In this document: positions 31,815 to 43,838 of the stretch, one piece after another
Numbering within the stretch: the stretch's first letter is position 1
How the letters are laid out: each line of letters opens with the position of its first letter
NCBI GenBank assembly: GCA_034620365.1
Contig: JAQGEQ010000245.1
Span: forward strand, 1 to 64,000
Length of the DNA: 64,000 nucleotides
Direction: 5' to 3'
Source: Pegea sp. RAD2-039
Taxonomy: Eukaryota > Chordata > Thaliacea > Salpida > Salpidae
Program-made: the position numbers and the translations under genes
The notes under the pieces: model-generated
Told to the model about the DNA's origin: nothing
Databases searched by the model: none
What the model saw: only the letters and a program-made list of their open reading frames with translations

Positions 31815-34151
31815 ATGTCTAGTTTAAAAGCTGATAAGTTTTTCGAGTTTGTAAAACAGTACAAGATAAAAGAAAACAAGTTCTACATTTTGCAAGGTAG
31901 AATGTTTCAATTTATTTTTACAAATGAAGTTTTCAAAAATAATTTAGAACTTCAACATAAATACAATCGTGATAATTTTGATACCGATAAACTTGATTGC
32001 ATGTCTCATCTTTTTCTGAGAAACAAAATTGCTTTACCTGGATGCGTTTATTGGATATCTCAAGATGATAATTTTGCTAAGGTATATAAGTTACAAGATT
32101 TTGATGTTAGTAATTTTTCATATGAAATGGTTTTAGTAAAACTTTTTTTTTACTTTGGAGTGGGATATTCTTTAAAGAAAAATAAATCAGTGGAAGAACA
32201 TTTTGTTGGTTTAGAACTTTTGAAACATTGTTTGATAGTTGCTGAAGGTTTGGAATCATCTAACATTTTGCAGAGCTTTAAGACAATTGCTTTTTCATGT
32301 TTCTTGTCGCAAATTCTAAACGTGTTTATAACAACTTCAAAAACAAACTTTAAACAAACTAATAAGAGATTTGCTGAGTTGATAAAATACTTTTCTTTCT
32401 CTTCATCCCCGACAAATACGTCACACTCTCAATATGGGTTAAATGAATTGCAAACATATCTGTCATTTTTAGATGGGTATGCTCACAAAACTATCTGTTT
32501 TCATGAGTGCCAAATTTGTTACTCTTCAGCTTATGAGAAAGCAGTAACATTTATTAGAGAGATTGTAATGTATTGTGACTTGCTTTTATTTGTCCAATTA
32601 TCAAAAGCAAATCAAATATATGTTCTTAGACAAACTTTTTGCTCAAAAGAGATTCACAAATTATGTAAAACTGAGTTTACCAAGCATGTAATTGAGACTG
32701 AGAAATCTTTGATTACTACGCTTTCGTCAGCTTTAGTTTGTTTTGATTGGTTAATACAGTTAGTTTGTTCTTACAAATTTGTAGGCTTTAAATCTAATGA
32801 ATTGAAGAAGATTGCAAATGGTTTATACGTAAACAGAAGTATCTATAAGAGCTTACACTTCAGTCATTATGCTTACAAACTGGGAGAAAGTCTTGAAGGA
32901 AAACAAAAACAAGTTTTTCTTAGCAATGAACGTTTAATTTCTCTTACAAATAACATTTTCCTTTTTTCAGTATTAAACTCAACGATTTTAAAATGCTTGA
33001 GAGATAAAAACACATACCGGCCTATTTCTATATGTCTGAGGATTATATTGTTGTTAGTTACTTTAGCTTTTGCTCTAAAGAAACAACTGAATATTTGTTT
33101 AGTAAAATTGCAGATAAATAATGCTAGGAAAAAGTCGCAAGATTGCTTTTCAAATAGAAAACATACAAAGGAGTACTCAAGTGGTGAAGAATATCAACTT
33201 TTAGGTAAAATGTTTTATATAATTCTTGATAAAACAAAGAAATATGACAACTTGTTTGTAAAAGACGTGATGCTTAAAACGTTTTTTGATTGTTTATTGC
33301 ATCAATTGCTTTTATCACCATCTAAAAATACACTAGAGTTTTTTGCTTTTGTAGAATTTCCGTTTGAATACACAAATTTTCAAATTGAAAAGCCAGAATC
33401 ATCACAAAACTATTTAGACTTTTTTTTATACTTTGATAAAGAAAAACATCGTGTAATTGGTCTTATAAGTGCTATCTTACAGGATGATTTCTTAAGATTG
33501 CCTTTAGATTTTATTACTACAGAATCAAAAAAGATAAATGATTTGAAAAAGGATATAACACTGAAATTTCAACAGCAATCAAGCAATCATAAAGATGAGA
33601 TTAAATCAATTTTTGATTCAATATTTTTACTAAAACGAAAAGTTTGGCTGTTTACTTTGCTAGTTCCTAAGTTTATCGATTATACAAAAGAACCTGAAAG
33701 AGCTGTTATACTAATGCAAGAATTTTTTCTTACTGGAACAAATTTCCATTATTGTATTGGATGGAATAATTTAAGTATAATAAATTTTGAAGGATGGCTG
33801 ACAATGATAAGAAGTTTGATGAGAAACATTTCTAATTCTGCTGACTTAATAGTAAAAATTTTACAAACTTTCTTCTTTTTTTTAAAGAGTTTGCCTAGCT
33901 TGTTGGATGATAGAAATACTCCATCTAATGAAAAATGTTTTTTTAAATTAATTACCTGCATTCAAGTAACTGTTGCAAAAGTATGCAGAAATTTTAATGA
34001 AAGCTGTTTTCTCAATTTGAAGACCAATTTGTTTAATGAATACTTATCAATCTTAGGAAATATCTCTAAAATAAATAGAAACAAAATTACCTTTAAAAAT
34101 ATTTTAAGTAAACTCCACGATCTACCTACAACGCCATTTTTATTTTTCTAA
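31815..34151 (+). CDS. Unknown single-exon protein, 778 aa (copy C, intact)
   Basis: Paralogue of the protein at 19877. It has the same start and an almost identical C-terminus (LSKLHDLPTTPFLFF). The family is not recognised and there is no clear signal peptide. It has the same single hydrophobic stretch near residue 410 and a CxxC at ~232-235 (HECQICYS). Only one in-frame 3-base indel separates it from copy B over 2.3 kb. In the first ~250 codons I count about 18 amino-acid-changing differences against about 5 silent ones. A C-specific cluster lies at ~583-604 (LKFQQQSSNHKDEIKSIFDS). Its partner zinc-finger gene upstream is intact, making this the only copy with both genes open. AATAAA at 34366 may be the poly(A) signal. 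Confidence 0.85.
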   Translation: MSSLKADKFFEFVKQYKIKENKFYILQGRMFQFIFTNEVFKNNLELQHKYNRDNFDTDKLDCMSHLFLRNKIALPGCVYWISQDDNFAKVYKLQDFDVSNFSYEMVLVKLFFYFGVGYSLKKNKSVEEHFVGLELLKHCLIVAEGLESSNILQSFKTIAFSCFLSQILNVFITTSKTNFKQTNKRFAELIKYFSFSSSPTNTSHSQYGLNELQTYLSFLDGYAHKTICFHECQICYSSAYEKAVTFIREIVMYCDLLLFVQLSKANQIYVLRQTFCSKEIHKLCKTEFTKHVIETEKSLITTLSSALVCFDWLIQLVCSYKFVGFKSNELKKIANGLYVNRSIYKSLHFSHYAYKLGESLEGKQKQVFLSNERLISLTNNIFLFSVLNSTILKCLRDKNTYRPISICLRIILLLVTLAFALKKQLNICLVKLQINNARKKSQDCFSNRKHTKEYSSGEEYQLLGKMFYIILDKTKKYDNLFVKDVMLKTFFDCLLHQLLLSPSKNTLEFFAFVEFPFEYTNFQIEKPESSQNYLDFFLYFDKEKHRVIGLISAILQDDFLRLPLDFITTESKKINDLKKDITLKFQQQSSNHKDEIKSIFDSIFLLKRKVWLFTLLVPKFIDYTKEPERAVILMQEFFLTGTNFHYCIGWNNLSIINFEGWLTMIRSLMRNISNSADLIVKILQTFFFFLKSLPSLLDDRNTPSNEKCFFKLITCIQVTVAKVCRNFNESCFLNLKTNLFNEYLSILGNISKINRNKITFKNILSKLHDLPTTPFLFF

Positions 34152-35893
34152 AATTAATCTGTGTCTCTTTTAATGTTTATCATTATAAAACTTTATTTCC
34201 TACTTTTTGTAAAGTGTTTTATTAGTATATGCTTATAGCGTAACATAAGTATAACATGTATGAATGTAATACTTCTTTTCCAACGTTTGATTGATTTGTG
34301 TTTCAGTTTTAGTTTTCTGTAAGTGACCTGCCATTTGCCACATAATAAAACAAAATGTACTGAAAAATAAAAGAAAATAATATTGCTTACTTTAAGTAGT
34401 TATAAAACTTTGTTGAAATGATCAGGTAAAAGGTTAAAATTATGTTTTAATGAAAATCAAAACGATAATAGAAACGTGTTGAGTAGAACATTTTAAAATC
34501 AATGTATAAATGTCTGGAACATTATAGAGGCATAGTTAAATTATAAACCATCAATGAAAATAAGATAATATATAGTAAAAGAAAACATAGTAAAAGTTAA
34601 ATGATGTTTTTATTCATCGTCAGTTACTTAACATTTCCAGTGGTCGTCATAATAGTCTTAGGATTGTTTTAAATAAAAATTAACTAAATAAATAAATAAA
34701 ATTTCTAATAGTAAATGTTTAGAATGACGATGACAGCTGTTAGTTTGGAGATATTAGATATATTAATAGCTGATTGCGTATTTAGAAATCAATTAAGAAT
34801 TTATAATTCTATTTGTAAGTTTTTCCGAAAAATATGATTTTTAATTTTTAAGTCTTGTGAATAAGTATAAAATAAATCAACCAGTAGCTGGTGTGCTTGT
34901 GAAATGTTTGATCTGAAAATAAAAAAATAATAAGAACAAACTTTTGATCGGAAATGATATAAAAAAGAATAAGCTAGACATAATGCTAGAATGAGAATTG
35001 TTCAATAGAATTTCGAAGAAAAAACATAATTGCAAATCTGTATAGAAGAACTAAGTGAGTGTTTATGCTTTCAAATGACAAATCTTCAACATCTAAATTT
35101 TATGTAATTTATAAACAATCTCATATTTATTAAAATAGAACTTTTTCTAGATTTGTTTTGTAAAATAACTATTTCAACTTTGAATTTAGAGTTTTCATCA
35201 AAATTTTGGCTTTTTTGTTACAGAGCTATTAATAATAATGGTTGATTTTCATTCATTATTGTTGTTGTTTTAAAATTACTGGAAGTCATTCCTAATATTA
35301 AGTTAAAGAATACAAGTTTTGTCTTCCTGTGCTATATCCAACTTTGTGTTTACCGTTAGACTTGTCAATTTATCTTTAATTATATAACTTTTAAAAGTAT
35401 AAAACTTTCAACGTAAGTACTTTAAACAAGTAAGCTTTGTTTGAATTACTAAGACTTTAATTCTTTTTAATGAATTAATTTTTAATTAATTAGGTTAATA
35501 AGTAACTAAAAATGTTAGTTAAAAAATGTTAGTAGAAAACTTTAAATTTGATATTACATCCATCTTAAACAATTTCATTTTAATTTTTGTGGAAGTACAT
35601 GATTTTAGTTTGTTTTTCTTCGTTAATCAAATGAATATTGTTTTATTTAAAATTAGGTTTATTAACTACCAATTTCAAAACACAAAACGCTTAAAGTACC
35701 AAAGAAGATAATGGTGAAAAAATTATAAATTTTATTATCGATGAAAAAAGTCATTTTTAATTCTCAAACCTTTTAGTAGAATGATGTTATTGTAAAGTTG
35801 ATATAAGGAATTCTTCAATCAGGAAAACTAAAAAAATGAATAAATAGCTACAAATATGAATATAGTTTCTTATGATCTAGTAAAAGCACATAA
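34152..35893. other. 3' flank of long ORF, copy C
   Basis: Collinear with 22217-23957. It contains AATAAA at 34366-34371 and the degraded counterpart of the STKEDNG frame at about 35696-35760, where a stop follows EKSHF. No other gene seen. Confidence 0.5.
34366..34371 (+). terminator. Candidate poly(A) signal of copy C long gene
   Basis: AATAAA in the context ACTGAAAAATAAAAG, the same position and context as in copy B. Confidence 0.45.
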
Positions 35894-36058
35894 CTATTAT
35901 TTTGTATTTTGGAACCAAGTGAATGTTTAGGGTTTCAAATGACAAGCTTTTATAAATCAGATTTAAATCATTTAAAGAAATTTGAAATCAGCCAACCAGT
36001 AGATGATGCAATTAAGAAAGATTTTTTTTTTAAATTGAACTTTCAAACCTATTTTTAG
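35894..36058 (+). pseudogene. Coding-like remnant, 54 codons (copy C)
   Basis: Counterpart of 23958-24113. It reads LEPSECLGFQMTSFYKSDLN, then HLKKFEISQPVDDAIKKDFF, and ends at TAG 36056-36058. A poly-T run is three bases longer than in B, so the frame survives. Unknown family; possibly an exon. Confidence 0.35.
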
Positions 36059-36584
36059 AACAAGTAACGTGCTTACAAGCAAACAAGTTTTTTTGTAGTT
36101 TTTTTAGTATTCTGTACGTCACAATAATGTTCAAACCTTAAATTTCATAGACTTTGTTTTTCAAGAGCTACTTAATCTCAAGTTGATTGATTATCTGTTT
36201 TAATTCAATTAAAGTTATTTAGTTTTTATTTTATATTTAATGAATTTTCAGATAGCAATTGTATTTTACATAGAAAACTCAACATAGCTAATAAAAAAAT
36301 ATTGATAAATAAATTAATAAACTTTGATTTAAATTTGAATCAATTAAAATAGAAATAAGTAAAGATAATTTATAACAGTTGCTTAAATCACTAATCACTT
36401 TTTTGTAAGTTTTTGTATTCATTTATTTTAAAACTGAAATTTATTTTATGCTTAGACAACCATTCAGAAGTAAATACAAAAATATTGTAAGATAAGCTCA
36501 AACTTTTTGGATATAAACAGATTGGAGTAGAGTATATGATTGAATTGTAAGAAAACGAATAAATCAAACATTAAAAATATAATG

Positions 36585-36653
36585 ATGTAGCCAGGATTCT
36601 AATCTAATCCGCTATGATAATAACACTAGGTCAATGTCATTAAATGATTACAG
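36585..36653 (-). pseudogene. Degraded tRNA-His-like sequence (copy C)
   Basis: Same length and position as 24522-24590, but the T-arm motif is broken (ATTAGAATCC in place of GTTCGAATCC) and the anticodon loop is altered. A relic. Confidence 0.4.
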
Positions 36654-36659
36654 TGCATA

Positions 36660-36731
36660 GAGCAGTGGATGGTTTCGATCCATCGACTTCTAGGTTATGA
36701 GCCCAGCACGCTTCCGCTGCGCCACTCTGCT
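36660..36731 (-). tRNA. Initiator tRNA-Met(CAT)-like gene, copy C
   Basis: 72 bases. The 5' half (AGCAGAGTGGCGCAGCGGAA) agrees with the eukaryotic initiator tRNA-Met as I know it. The T stem GATGG/CCATC is fully paired around ATCGAAA. The acceptor has one mismatch (CACTGCT against AGCAGAG). The anticodon stem has one G-U (CTGGG/CCTAG). The discriminator would be C rather than A. It is better preserved than the copy at 24597, but whether it is functional is uncertain. Confidence 0.6.
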
Positions 36732-36839
36732 GAAAGCAAAACAAATATTAGCTGATTATAAAGCTAAAAATTCCTAAAACAATTAACTAAAATTTTGTGG
36801 CTACGGAACTAGAAACTTGATTCAGCGACAATTTTAAGA

Positions 36840-39300
36840 CTTACTTTTAAACTTTATGGAAATTAAGAATAACTAAGTTTAAATTGAAAACAAAACTATT
36901 TTAACAAGTAGCGTTTCATATCATAGAAGACAAAAGTTAAAAATTTTTTTTTTTTCATTTTTAGAATTAAATAAATTGAAACTTTTTAACATAACTTTTT
37001 ATGTAAAAAAATCTATCAAAGTATTTACTATTCAACTTTAGCAGATGTTGCTGATTAAAAGTGTTATTTATTTTCATTGTATTCAAATGAATCTATAAAA
37101 ACTAAGCTTTTTACTTTTGTACCGACAAACATGTTAATATAGAAATAAATCACCTTTTTACTTAAAAAATAAATCTAAAACTGAAATTTCAAAATTCCTT
37201 ATTCTAACTTTTTTTACTTAAGCAAATTACAATAAATCTGAAACTAAAATATATAAAAAATTTATGATAAATTGAATTGAATAATAAGAACTTTCATTTA
37301 CTTTTGCGATATAGTTTTGGCTAAAAATCAAATTAAAATCAAAAACATAATTCATAGTTGTCCTGAGTTTTCAATTCAATAAATAAAATATTAACTAATT
37401 TAACGGAAAAAGATAAAATACACAAAGTAATTAATCCCTTATAACGTTTATAACTTCTATGGTAATTAATTTATATAAAAAAAACTACTGTTAATGATTA
37501 AGCAATTTCAATAGAATTTTTGATAGTATTGAGTACTTATTTCTAAGCCATTACTGGTAGTTATTTAACTAATTAAATAAAAAAAGCTCCAAAAACTAAA
37601 TGTTTGAAGCTAACAATTACATTTTAATTATCATGCTTTCTTAAGTTGGACTTGAAATGGTTGAAATCTATCTTAATAAAAAAAGCCTTTTTTCATGAAT
37701 GATCTTGTAAACATTAATTCTAATATCTTAACTAAAGCTGCTAATAGTATGTTTTTAATGCTGACTTAGATAGCTTACGTATAGTTATTATTTTACATAT
37801 CATTAAGTAAAATGTAGAATTTTGACTCATAAAGTAACAATTTAACAATGTATTTCAAGAAAAAAGGGAAAATAATCTTGTAAGATCTATATGTAGATCT
37901 ATATTTAGCTGCAGTTTGTTGAGATTTTTTTTATTGTCCATAAAATAATTTAAAAAAACATGAAAACCTTTTTTAGAATCAACAATAACTGTTCTATAAT
38001 ATAATCAATATTTGAGTCAACGAGATAATTTTTTATTTTATATACACTTTTACAAGATCTTTTTTGTAAGCTGTAATTTTGAGAAAATTAAAACTTGAGA
38101 TTAAACTTTTTTATAATTTAAAATAAACTCTTATTAAAAATTTAAAAAGAATTTCTATCAAACACTTAGAAAAAAATTAATTAAAAATTCTTACGGTCAT
38201 ATTTACAGAAAACATAATTTTATATTTATAGTAAAAAGAAATCTTTTGAAACTGATTTTAGAAAAATTGATTAATAGCAAATAAAAAAAACATAATTTAT
38301 ATTTTTTTAATAGAATACATGTTTTTGTTGTTTAAAATAGATCAAACTTATATGGAAAATTGATCTTTGGAAAGTCAGGTTTGTCCGGACAAATTCTAGA
38401 CCGAAAGAAATTAATAAATCTAAGAATAAATTAAAGAAACTTTAGCAGTTTTTCTTGCGATTGCATTCAGTTTTTTTGAAGTCGACAACCGTGTCGATGT
38501 CCTTAAAACAAGATAGTTGAAGTTGGTTAGTAACCTTGTCTCTGAAAACTTCATGAAATTCAGAATAGTTTTATAACTGCTAAAAACATGTTCGTTTGTC
38601 GATAGGATATTTTAGGATTTTTTAATAAGTTCAAACATCATTGCAACAACCAATGAAAACTTGAATAAGAAGAATGTTTCTTAATATTATAAATAAAAGG
38701 AATTAAACAAGTTGAAAAGCTATTTCTGGTAACTTTTATATAAGGCTAAACTCGCAAGACCATAAACTTAATAATGGTTTAGAAGTAATTGTCTAAAATA
38801 TAATTATTTTGTTTAATTATTTACTTTGGCTGAAAAATAAACAAAACATATTTGTGGATATTATAAAAATATCTTAAACTAAGTATCATAGTAATATTTT
38901 TGTTAATGACATCAGTCAAAACTATAAATGTTAAGTTGATATTTTGAAGCTGTAAGCTATATAATGAGTGAAATTAAAAACTTTTTTAGGGTTAAACTTT
39001 CTGATAATCAACATATAACCGATGTCAAAATAAAGTTGTTATAAATATGTGCTTTGGTTTTAAGAATTTTTCTTTGTTCTAAATTGAACCCAAAACTGTA
39101 AGTCTTGTAATGGCTAATTTATAAGGTTGGTTTTTTCTACGTTGGCCTGGATAAGAAAATTGTATTTCTTACGTCTTTTTAAAATGTGATAATCACAATT
39201 AAATTATAAACAGAATTTTGAAATTCAAATTTAGGTGAAATTTATTTCATCACTCAACAACACTCCATTTCATAATGACGTAATCGAACAGGTTGACGTT
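36840..39300 (+). repeat. Left arm of a 2.4-kb inverted duplication
   Basis: Matches 52000-54440 in reverse. Landmarks are AACAAGTAGCGTTTC near 36912 (54340), GCTCCAAAAACTAAATG near 37587 (53650), the palindromic box at 38386 (52880), the GTTGGTTAGTAACCTTGTCT block near 38524 (52725) and the TTCATCACTCAACAAC block near 39262 (52010). Confidence 0.75.
38385..38510 (+). repeat. Dispersed module, copy 7 (box and hairpin)
   Basis: TTTGTCCGGACAAATTCTAG near 38381 contains the 14-base palindrome TTTGTCCGGACAAA. The hairpin GTCGAC-AACCGT-GTCGAT is at 38481-38498. Confidence 0.7.
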
Positions 39301-39474
39301 GATAAAAATACCATAACTTCTTACTGTTATTGTTAGATGACATGCACAGCAAGAAGGTTGAAGCAGAAATGACGAACAATTTCTAAGAAAATAAATTTTT
39401 GTGTTGTCAATTTAAGCAAAAAGATCTAACTGCAACTTTTTCATTTCTAAAATTTTACAATCGAAAATTTTTGT

Positions 39475-39990
39475 AAACTTTTGATAAAAACAAATGTAGG
39501 ATTATAAACAAAAGATTTCATTTTACTGAAATTATCAATTATTTGAATGATTATTGTCAGATATATTTTAAAAATTGGTTTTAAATTTTTTTAATAACCT
39601 TTCATATGCATAACTCATATCATACTATCGTTCTCAATTTTAAATTATTTTCGTCTTTAGAATTTATCACAAAGAAACAAAATTATAGTTTTAAAAAAAA
39701 AGAAGAATTTTCTAAACCTTACTAACCAGTTGTAAAAATTCAAAAATTGTTTCTTTGTTTTTTTGATATTGTAGCATAAATACAAATTTAAAGCTAAATA
39801 ATTTGAGTATTGATAGCTAAAGAAATTCAATTGTTTAAAAATTCAATTTTGAAACTAAATTATTTATTTAAATAAAAATTCAGTTCAAACAGTTTTCCAC
39901 TGAATCCACTCTCATATCACAGCAGAATGTTTTTCCTTTTTTTTGTGATAATTAAGATAACTATAAATTCGTGGTATTCGAAAACATTGA
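39475..39990 (+). repeat. Direct repeat with 63490-64000
   Basis: The two 0.5-kb stretches are nearly identical, from ACTTTTGATAAAAACAAATG to the GTTTTCCACTGAA and TTTTTCCTTTTTTTTGTGAT region. The second copy runs off the window edge, so the true length is unknown. A weaker third copy lies at 57560-57680. Confidence 0.7.
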
Positions 39991-41520
39991 TTGTTTACTT
40001 TTAAACCTAAATAAATTAAAGAAAATAATATAGTTTATAGTGCTTCATAAATTATATCAAACTTAAGAAAAAGTAATTGTTTTGCGTAAGTAACCATTTT
40101 TTTAAATAAAATTATAAAATACTAATCAAACTTGGTTGATTTTTGTATTTATAGTTGAACAAGTTAACGGTAGATGTCGCTAGATGTCATTGATGATAAA
40201 TGATAAGTATGATTGTAATACTTTTATTAACGACATCAGTCAAAAATCCAATCGTTAAGATGATCTTTTGTTGCTGCAAGCTATATAGTGACTGAATTCA
40301 AGACGTTTTTTGAGTTAAAGTTTCTCATATTCAACATATAGCCGATGTCAAAATAAGTTTGTTATATAATTTATGTTTTTATGTTGCACATACTGTTACC
40401 CGAATGACAATATATATTTTTATTATTTTACTGTCATAAAAAATAACAATATAGAATTATCTTCTCTAACACATTCATTATTTATTTTCTAATTTAAGTA
40501 GTTTTAAGAAAATATTAATTTTTACTTTATAATGTATATTAAATTTAAGCAAAATTGTTTGTTTTGTGTAAGTAATATTGCTTTTTATTCAATATCATAA
40601 AAACAAACTAATGTTTAATGAGTTTTTGATTTTTATAGTCAAAAAAGTTGACGCTAGACGTCGCTGATGATAAATTATTTTGAAACCTTTGTATTGCTTC
40701 AGGCTATGTTTTTGTAAGTGATATTTGATAACTTGAATTTTAAGGCTTACTTTTAAATTTTGTGAAAATTATGAATATTTAGGTTTATATTGAAAACAAA
40801 ACTATCTTAACAAGTAGATTTTCGTTTAAAAAAATGAAAATTTTGAAAGCAAATTATTTTTGTTTATTTTTATATTTAAAGAAAATTAAAAATTGTTAAT
40901 ATGCTTACTTGTGTAATACAGAAATTATCAAACTAATTACTATTTTATCTTGCCAGATGCTGCTGATTGAAAACATTTTTTATCTTCATTTTATTCGATT
41001 TATTATTTCAAAAATTTTAAGCTTCCTATTTTTTTACTAGAAAACATGTTAATATGTAAACAAATAATCGTTTTACTTAAACAAACATATTTAAATTTGA
41101 AACTGAAATATATCAAAACTCTTTATTCTAACTTAGCTACCATCAGCAATTAGGCAAATTTCAATAAAAACTTTGTTAGTAGCGAGTATCTACTTTTAAT
41201 ACACCACTGGTACGAATTTAACTAATTAATTGAGTTGGATTTACTATTTCACTGTTTTTTTGTAAAGCATTTTTGTTGCTTTGTTTTGTGATTTTTACAA
41301 TGAAGCTTATAAACTGCTTATCTTCTAAGATTTTATTTTAAAGTATAGTTATTATTTTAGATATTAATAATTGTATTTTGGAATTTTGAATAAAAGAGTT
41401 TGAGCTTAGCTATGTATGCCTAGTTAAAAAAAATATAAATGCAATTTGTAGTTGCAAAAGATTTTTATTTCTTTATTATTATAGAAACAATGCATTGTTA
41501 TCTTCTTAGTAACATTCAGA
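39991..41520. other. AT-rich repeat spacer
   Basis: No gene seen. It contains two copies of the DNA around 'GATGTCGCTAGATGTC' (40176) and TTGACGCTAGACGTCGCTG (40648), and a copy of the SINE empty-site sequence near 40280. Confidence 0.5.
40640..40830 (+). repeat. GACGCTAGACGTCGCT repeat, full block
   Basis: The motif is followed by 'TATTGCTTCAGGCTATGTTT', 'GATAACTTGAATTTTAAG' and 'CAAGTAGATTTTCG' blocks. Reverse copies of the same 0.2-kb block lie at 42870-43070, 47500-47620, 54330-54520 and 60520-60715. Confidence 0.65.
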
Positions 41521-41529
41521 AAAACTCAT

Positions 41530-41800
41530 GTTCTCCTGACAAATACTAGATGAGAAGATTTTTTATATAAAGAAATAATCTTTAATCTTTAGCGTGAAAT
41601 GAAACAAATAAACATAATTTTTGATATCGACCGTTTGTCGATAGAATAATTCGAGAATACAACTAACAAGTAACAAGCAAACTTTCAAATTAAAAATTGC
41701 TTGATTATTTCGTTTGGTAAGAATACTTGAGGAAATTTTCAATTTAACTCCAAATATTTGTGAATATTAAAGTTTTTGTAATTTGTAATTTTTATTGATT
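41530..41800 (+). repeat. Dispersed module, copy 8
   Basis: CTCCTGACAAATACTAGATG is near 41533 and the hairpin ATCGAC-CGTTT-GTCGAT at 41626-41642. The usual tail follows. Confidence 0.7.
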
Positions 41801-42214
41801 TGATTAACAAAAACTAATGATGATTACTTCTTAAAAACATTTTATTTATTTTTATTTGAGAATATCGCAAACATTTCTAATTGTTCCAGTAAATCTATGA
41901 TGGAATTTAGTGGGTAGCAAAAAAGCCAATAAAAAGTTTTAGTAAAAACTAGCAATATTGATTTATAAAATTAATATTTTTAAAATTTTAAACTTAAAAT
42001 TATTTTTTTCACTCTTTCATATTAAATAGCGATTTAAAAAAAAAATTATGTACTTGCGTGAAACATTTTACACATTATGATTTTTCAAATTTAATCATAA
42101 TTCTTAAGTGAAAAAAGTGATTTATTTAAATATTAACATGGTTGTCAGTATATAAAGATAAAGCTTAAAAAAAATAAATAATTAAATAAAATAATAGATG
42201 TAATGAAAAAACAA

Positions 42215-42790
42215 AATTGACAAATATTTGATGTCTAAATGATATTCACGCTATGTAATTCTGTTAATTGAAACATCCCAGCAGATTTAACTTTGAAAGT
42301 AAACTTAATTTTGTTAGTTTTTATTTTCGGATTAATCTATCGACGAGTAGTCGATAACAAAAATTTACTCTGTTCACAGTGTATTATAATGATAACGAAA
42401 AATGTTTTTCATTATAACAACATTGTTTCATCCAGTATTTGTCCGGAGAAAAATTATTTTTGAAAAATATTAGTCAATTAAAAAATTTAAATTATTTAGA
42501 ATCATAAGAATAGTTTTATATATTGACAATAAAAACAAATTGCTTTTGCGAATTTTATTTAACTTATTAGGGATTTTTCTAATAAGGGTCGTTATTTTTT
42601 CAGGATATTTTTTAAATTTTATGCTTTGGAAATTCATAGTCGCTAAGTTGAGTCAAATTTTTGTAACCGTCAATTAGTTTTTATTTACAGATTTCAGCAC
42701 AAGAGTTATTGAAAAAGGTGTTTAAATGTTTTGTAAGGTCAATTCATTGAAAATAATTATTTGTCTGACAGATAAGAGGAAGAAAGTATG
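42215..42790 (-). repeat. Dispersed module, copy 9
   Basis: Reverse-oriented: hairpin at about 42337-42354 (ATCGAC-GAGTA-GTCGAT), TTTGTCCGGAG box near 42440 and the CTGACAGATAAGAGG box near 42765. Reverse partner of 3290-3870. Confidence 0.7.
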
Positions 42791-43594
42791 TTAAAACGTT
42801 TAAATTTACTTTTAACTTCAATGATAAATAAATAATTTACTTTTAAAATTTTAGTTTTTTATTGATACGAAAAGTTACTGGTTAAAATTGTTCTGTTTTC
42901 AATTTAAACTTAATTATTCATAATTTCAACAAAGTTTGATAGTAAGTCTTAAAATTCAATTTATCAAATATCACTTACAAAAACATAGCCTAAAGCAATA
43001 CAAGGATTTCAAAATTATTTATCTTCAGCGACGTCTAGCGTCAACTTTTCTACTATAGAAACATAAAACTCAAAAATCATTAATAAGATTGTTATAAAAA
43101 CATTTTTACTTACCAAAACAACCAATTTTGCTTTAATTTATTATATTTTATGTGGTTCTCAATAATCTTATTTTAATTAGTTCTAATTACACAAGATGTA
43201 TAAGTTATTATTTTAACTCTTTTTAACTTCAACTGATTAGCTGAAGATTTCACATTAATTTTTAAAATTAAAATATTTTGATAATTTAATTAATTTTAAA
43301 CATAAGTAAAAACGTCAAAAGTTTTTGAAGAAAAAGCTGAATGTATGATTCCATAAATATTTAGTGATATCAAAATAATTTGCTAATTAACAAAACTATA
43401 ATATTTCATAATAAAACTCTATAAAAATTCAAAGCAGGTAAGACCTTAAGATAAAAATATTCAGTTATTTACGCTATATTTTACGGATATAATCTATTTG
43501 ATCATTAATTAAAGTTGTTTACAAGTTAAACAATCTTTTTTATTTTAGAAATAGTTAAAAACAACAAATATTTTTATTTCCTTTTTACTATGGG

Positions 43595-43760
43595 CGAATC
43601 GTAATATTTCAATATTTTGTTAAATTTCAAACTTGTGATTGACTTTTAATGTCGAATGAAACTTTATAGAAATGCCATTATGAAAGCTATTCATTTACAT
43701 TTCTCGAATGTTTTCAGCATTTTTAAGTTCACTTTTTATTTCTAATCTGATAGAGGTTAC
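43595..43760 (+). repeat. Direct repeat with 54968-55125
   Basis: The shared blocks are AATCGTAATATTTCAATAT, TGATTGACTTTTAATGTCGA and TTTTCAGCATTTTTA. In this copy an exon-like island follows at 43775; the other copy lacks it. Confidence 0.65.
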
Positions 43761-43774
43761 TTAACAAAAATTAG

Positions 43775-43838
43775 TTTATGATGTTGACGTAATTACTGAA
43801 GAACAATTTGATGATGCTTGTTTTGATGAAAGAATGTG
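43775..43838 (+). pseudogene. Exon-like acidic coding island
   Basis: Bounded by an AG (AAAATTAG ending 43774) and a GT (GTTAATAATG from 43839). The open phase reads YDVDVITEEQFDDACFDERM, then W. It is strongly acidic, unlike the A/T-rich flanks, and absent from the paralogous sequence at 55125. Could be an exon of the same acidic family as 50314-50684 or a captured fragment. Confidence 0.3.

Larger units (their letters stand above)
27640..36830. repeat. Gene-bearing segmental duplication, copy C
   Basis: This is the most complete copy. It matches copy A from 7690 at its left end and copy B to 24840 at its right end. Two differences stand out: the 1.06-kb gap relative to A at 27915, and the loss of about 1.2 kb between the zinc-finger gene and the long ORF. 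About 0.5 kb of unrelated sequence occurs at 29870-30360. Confidence 0.8.
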
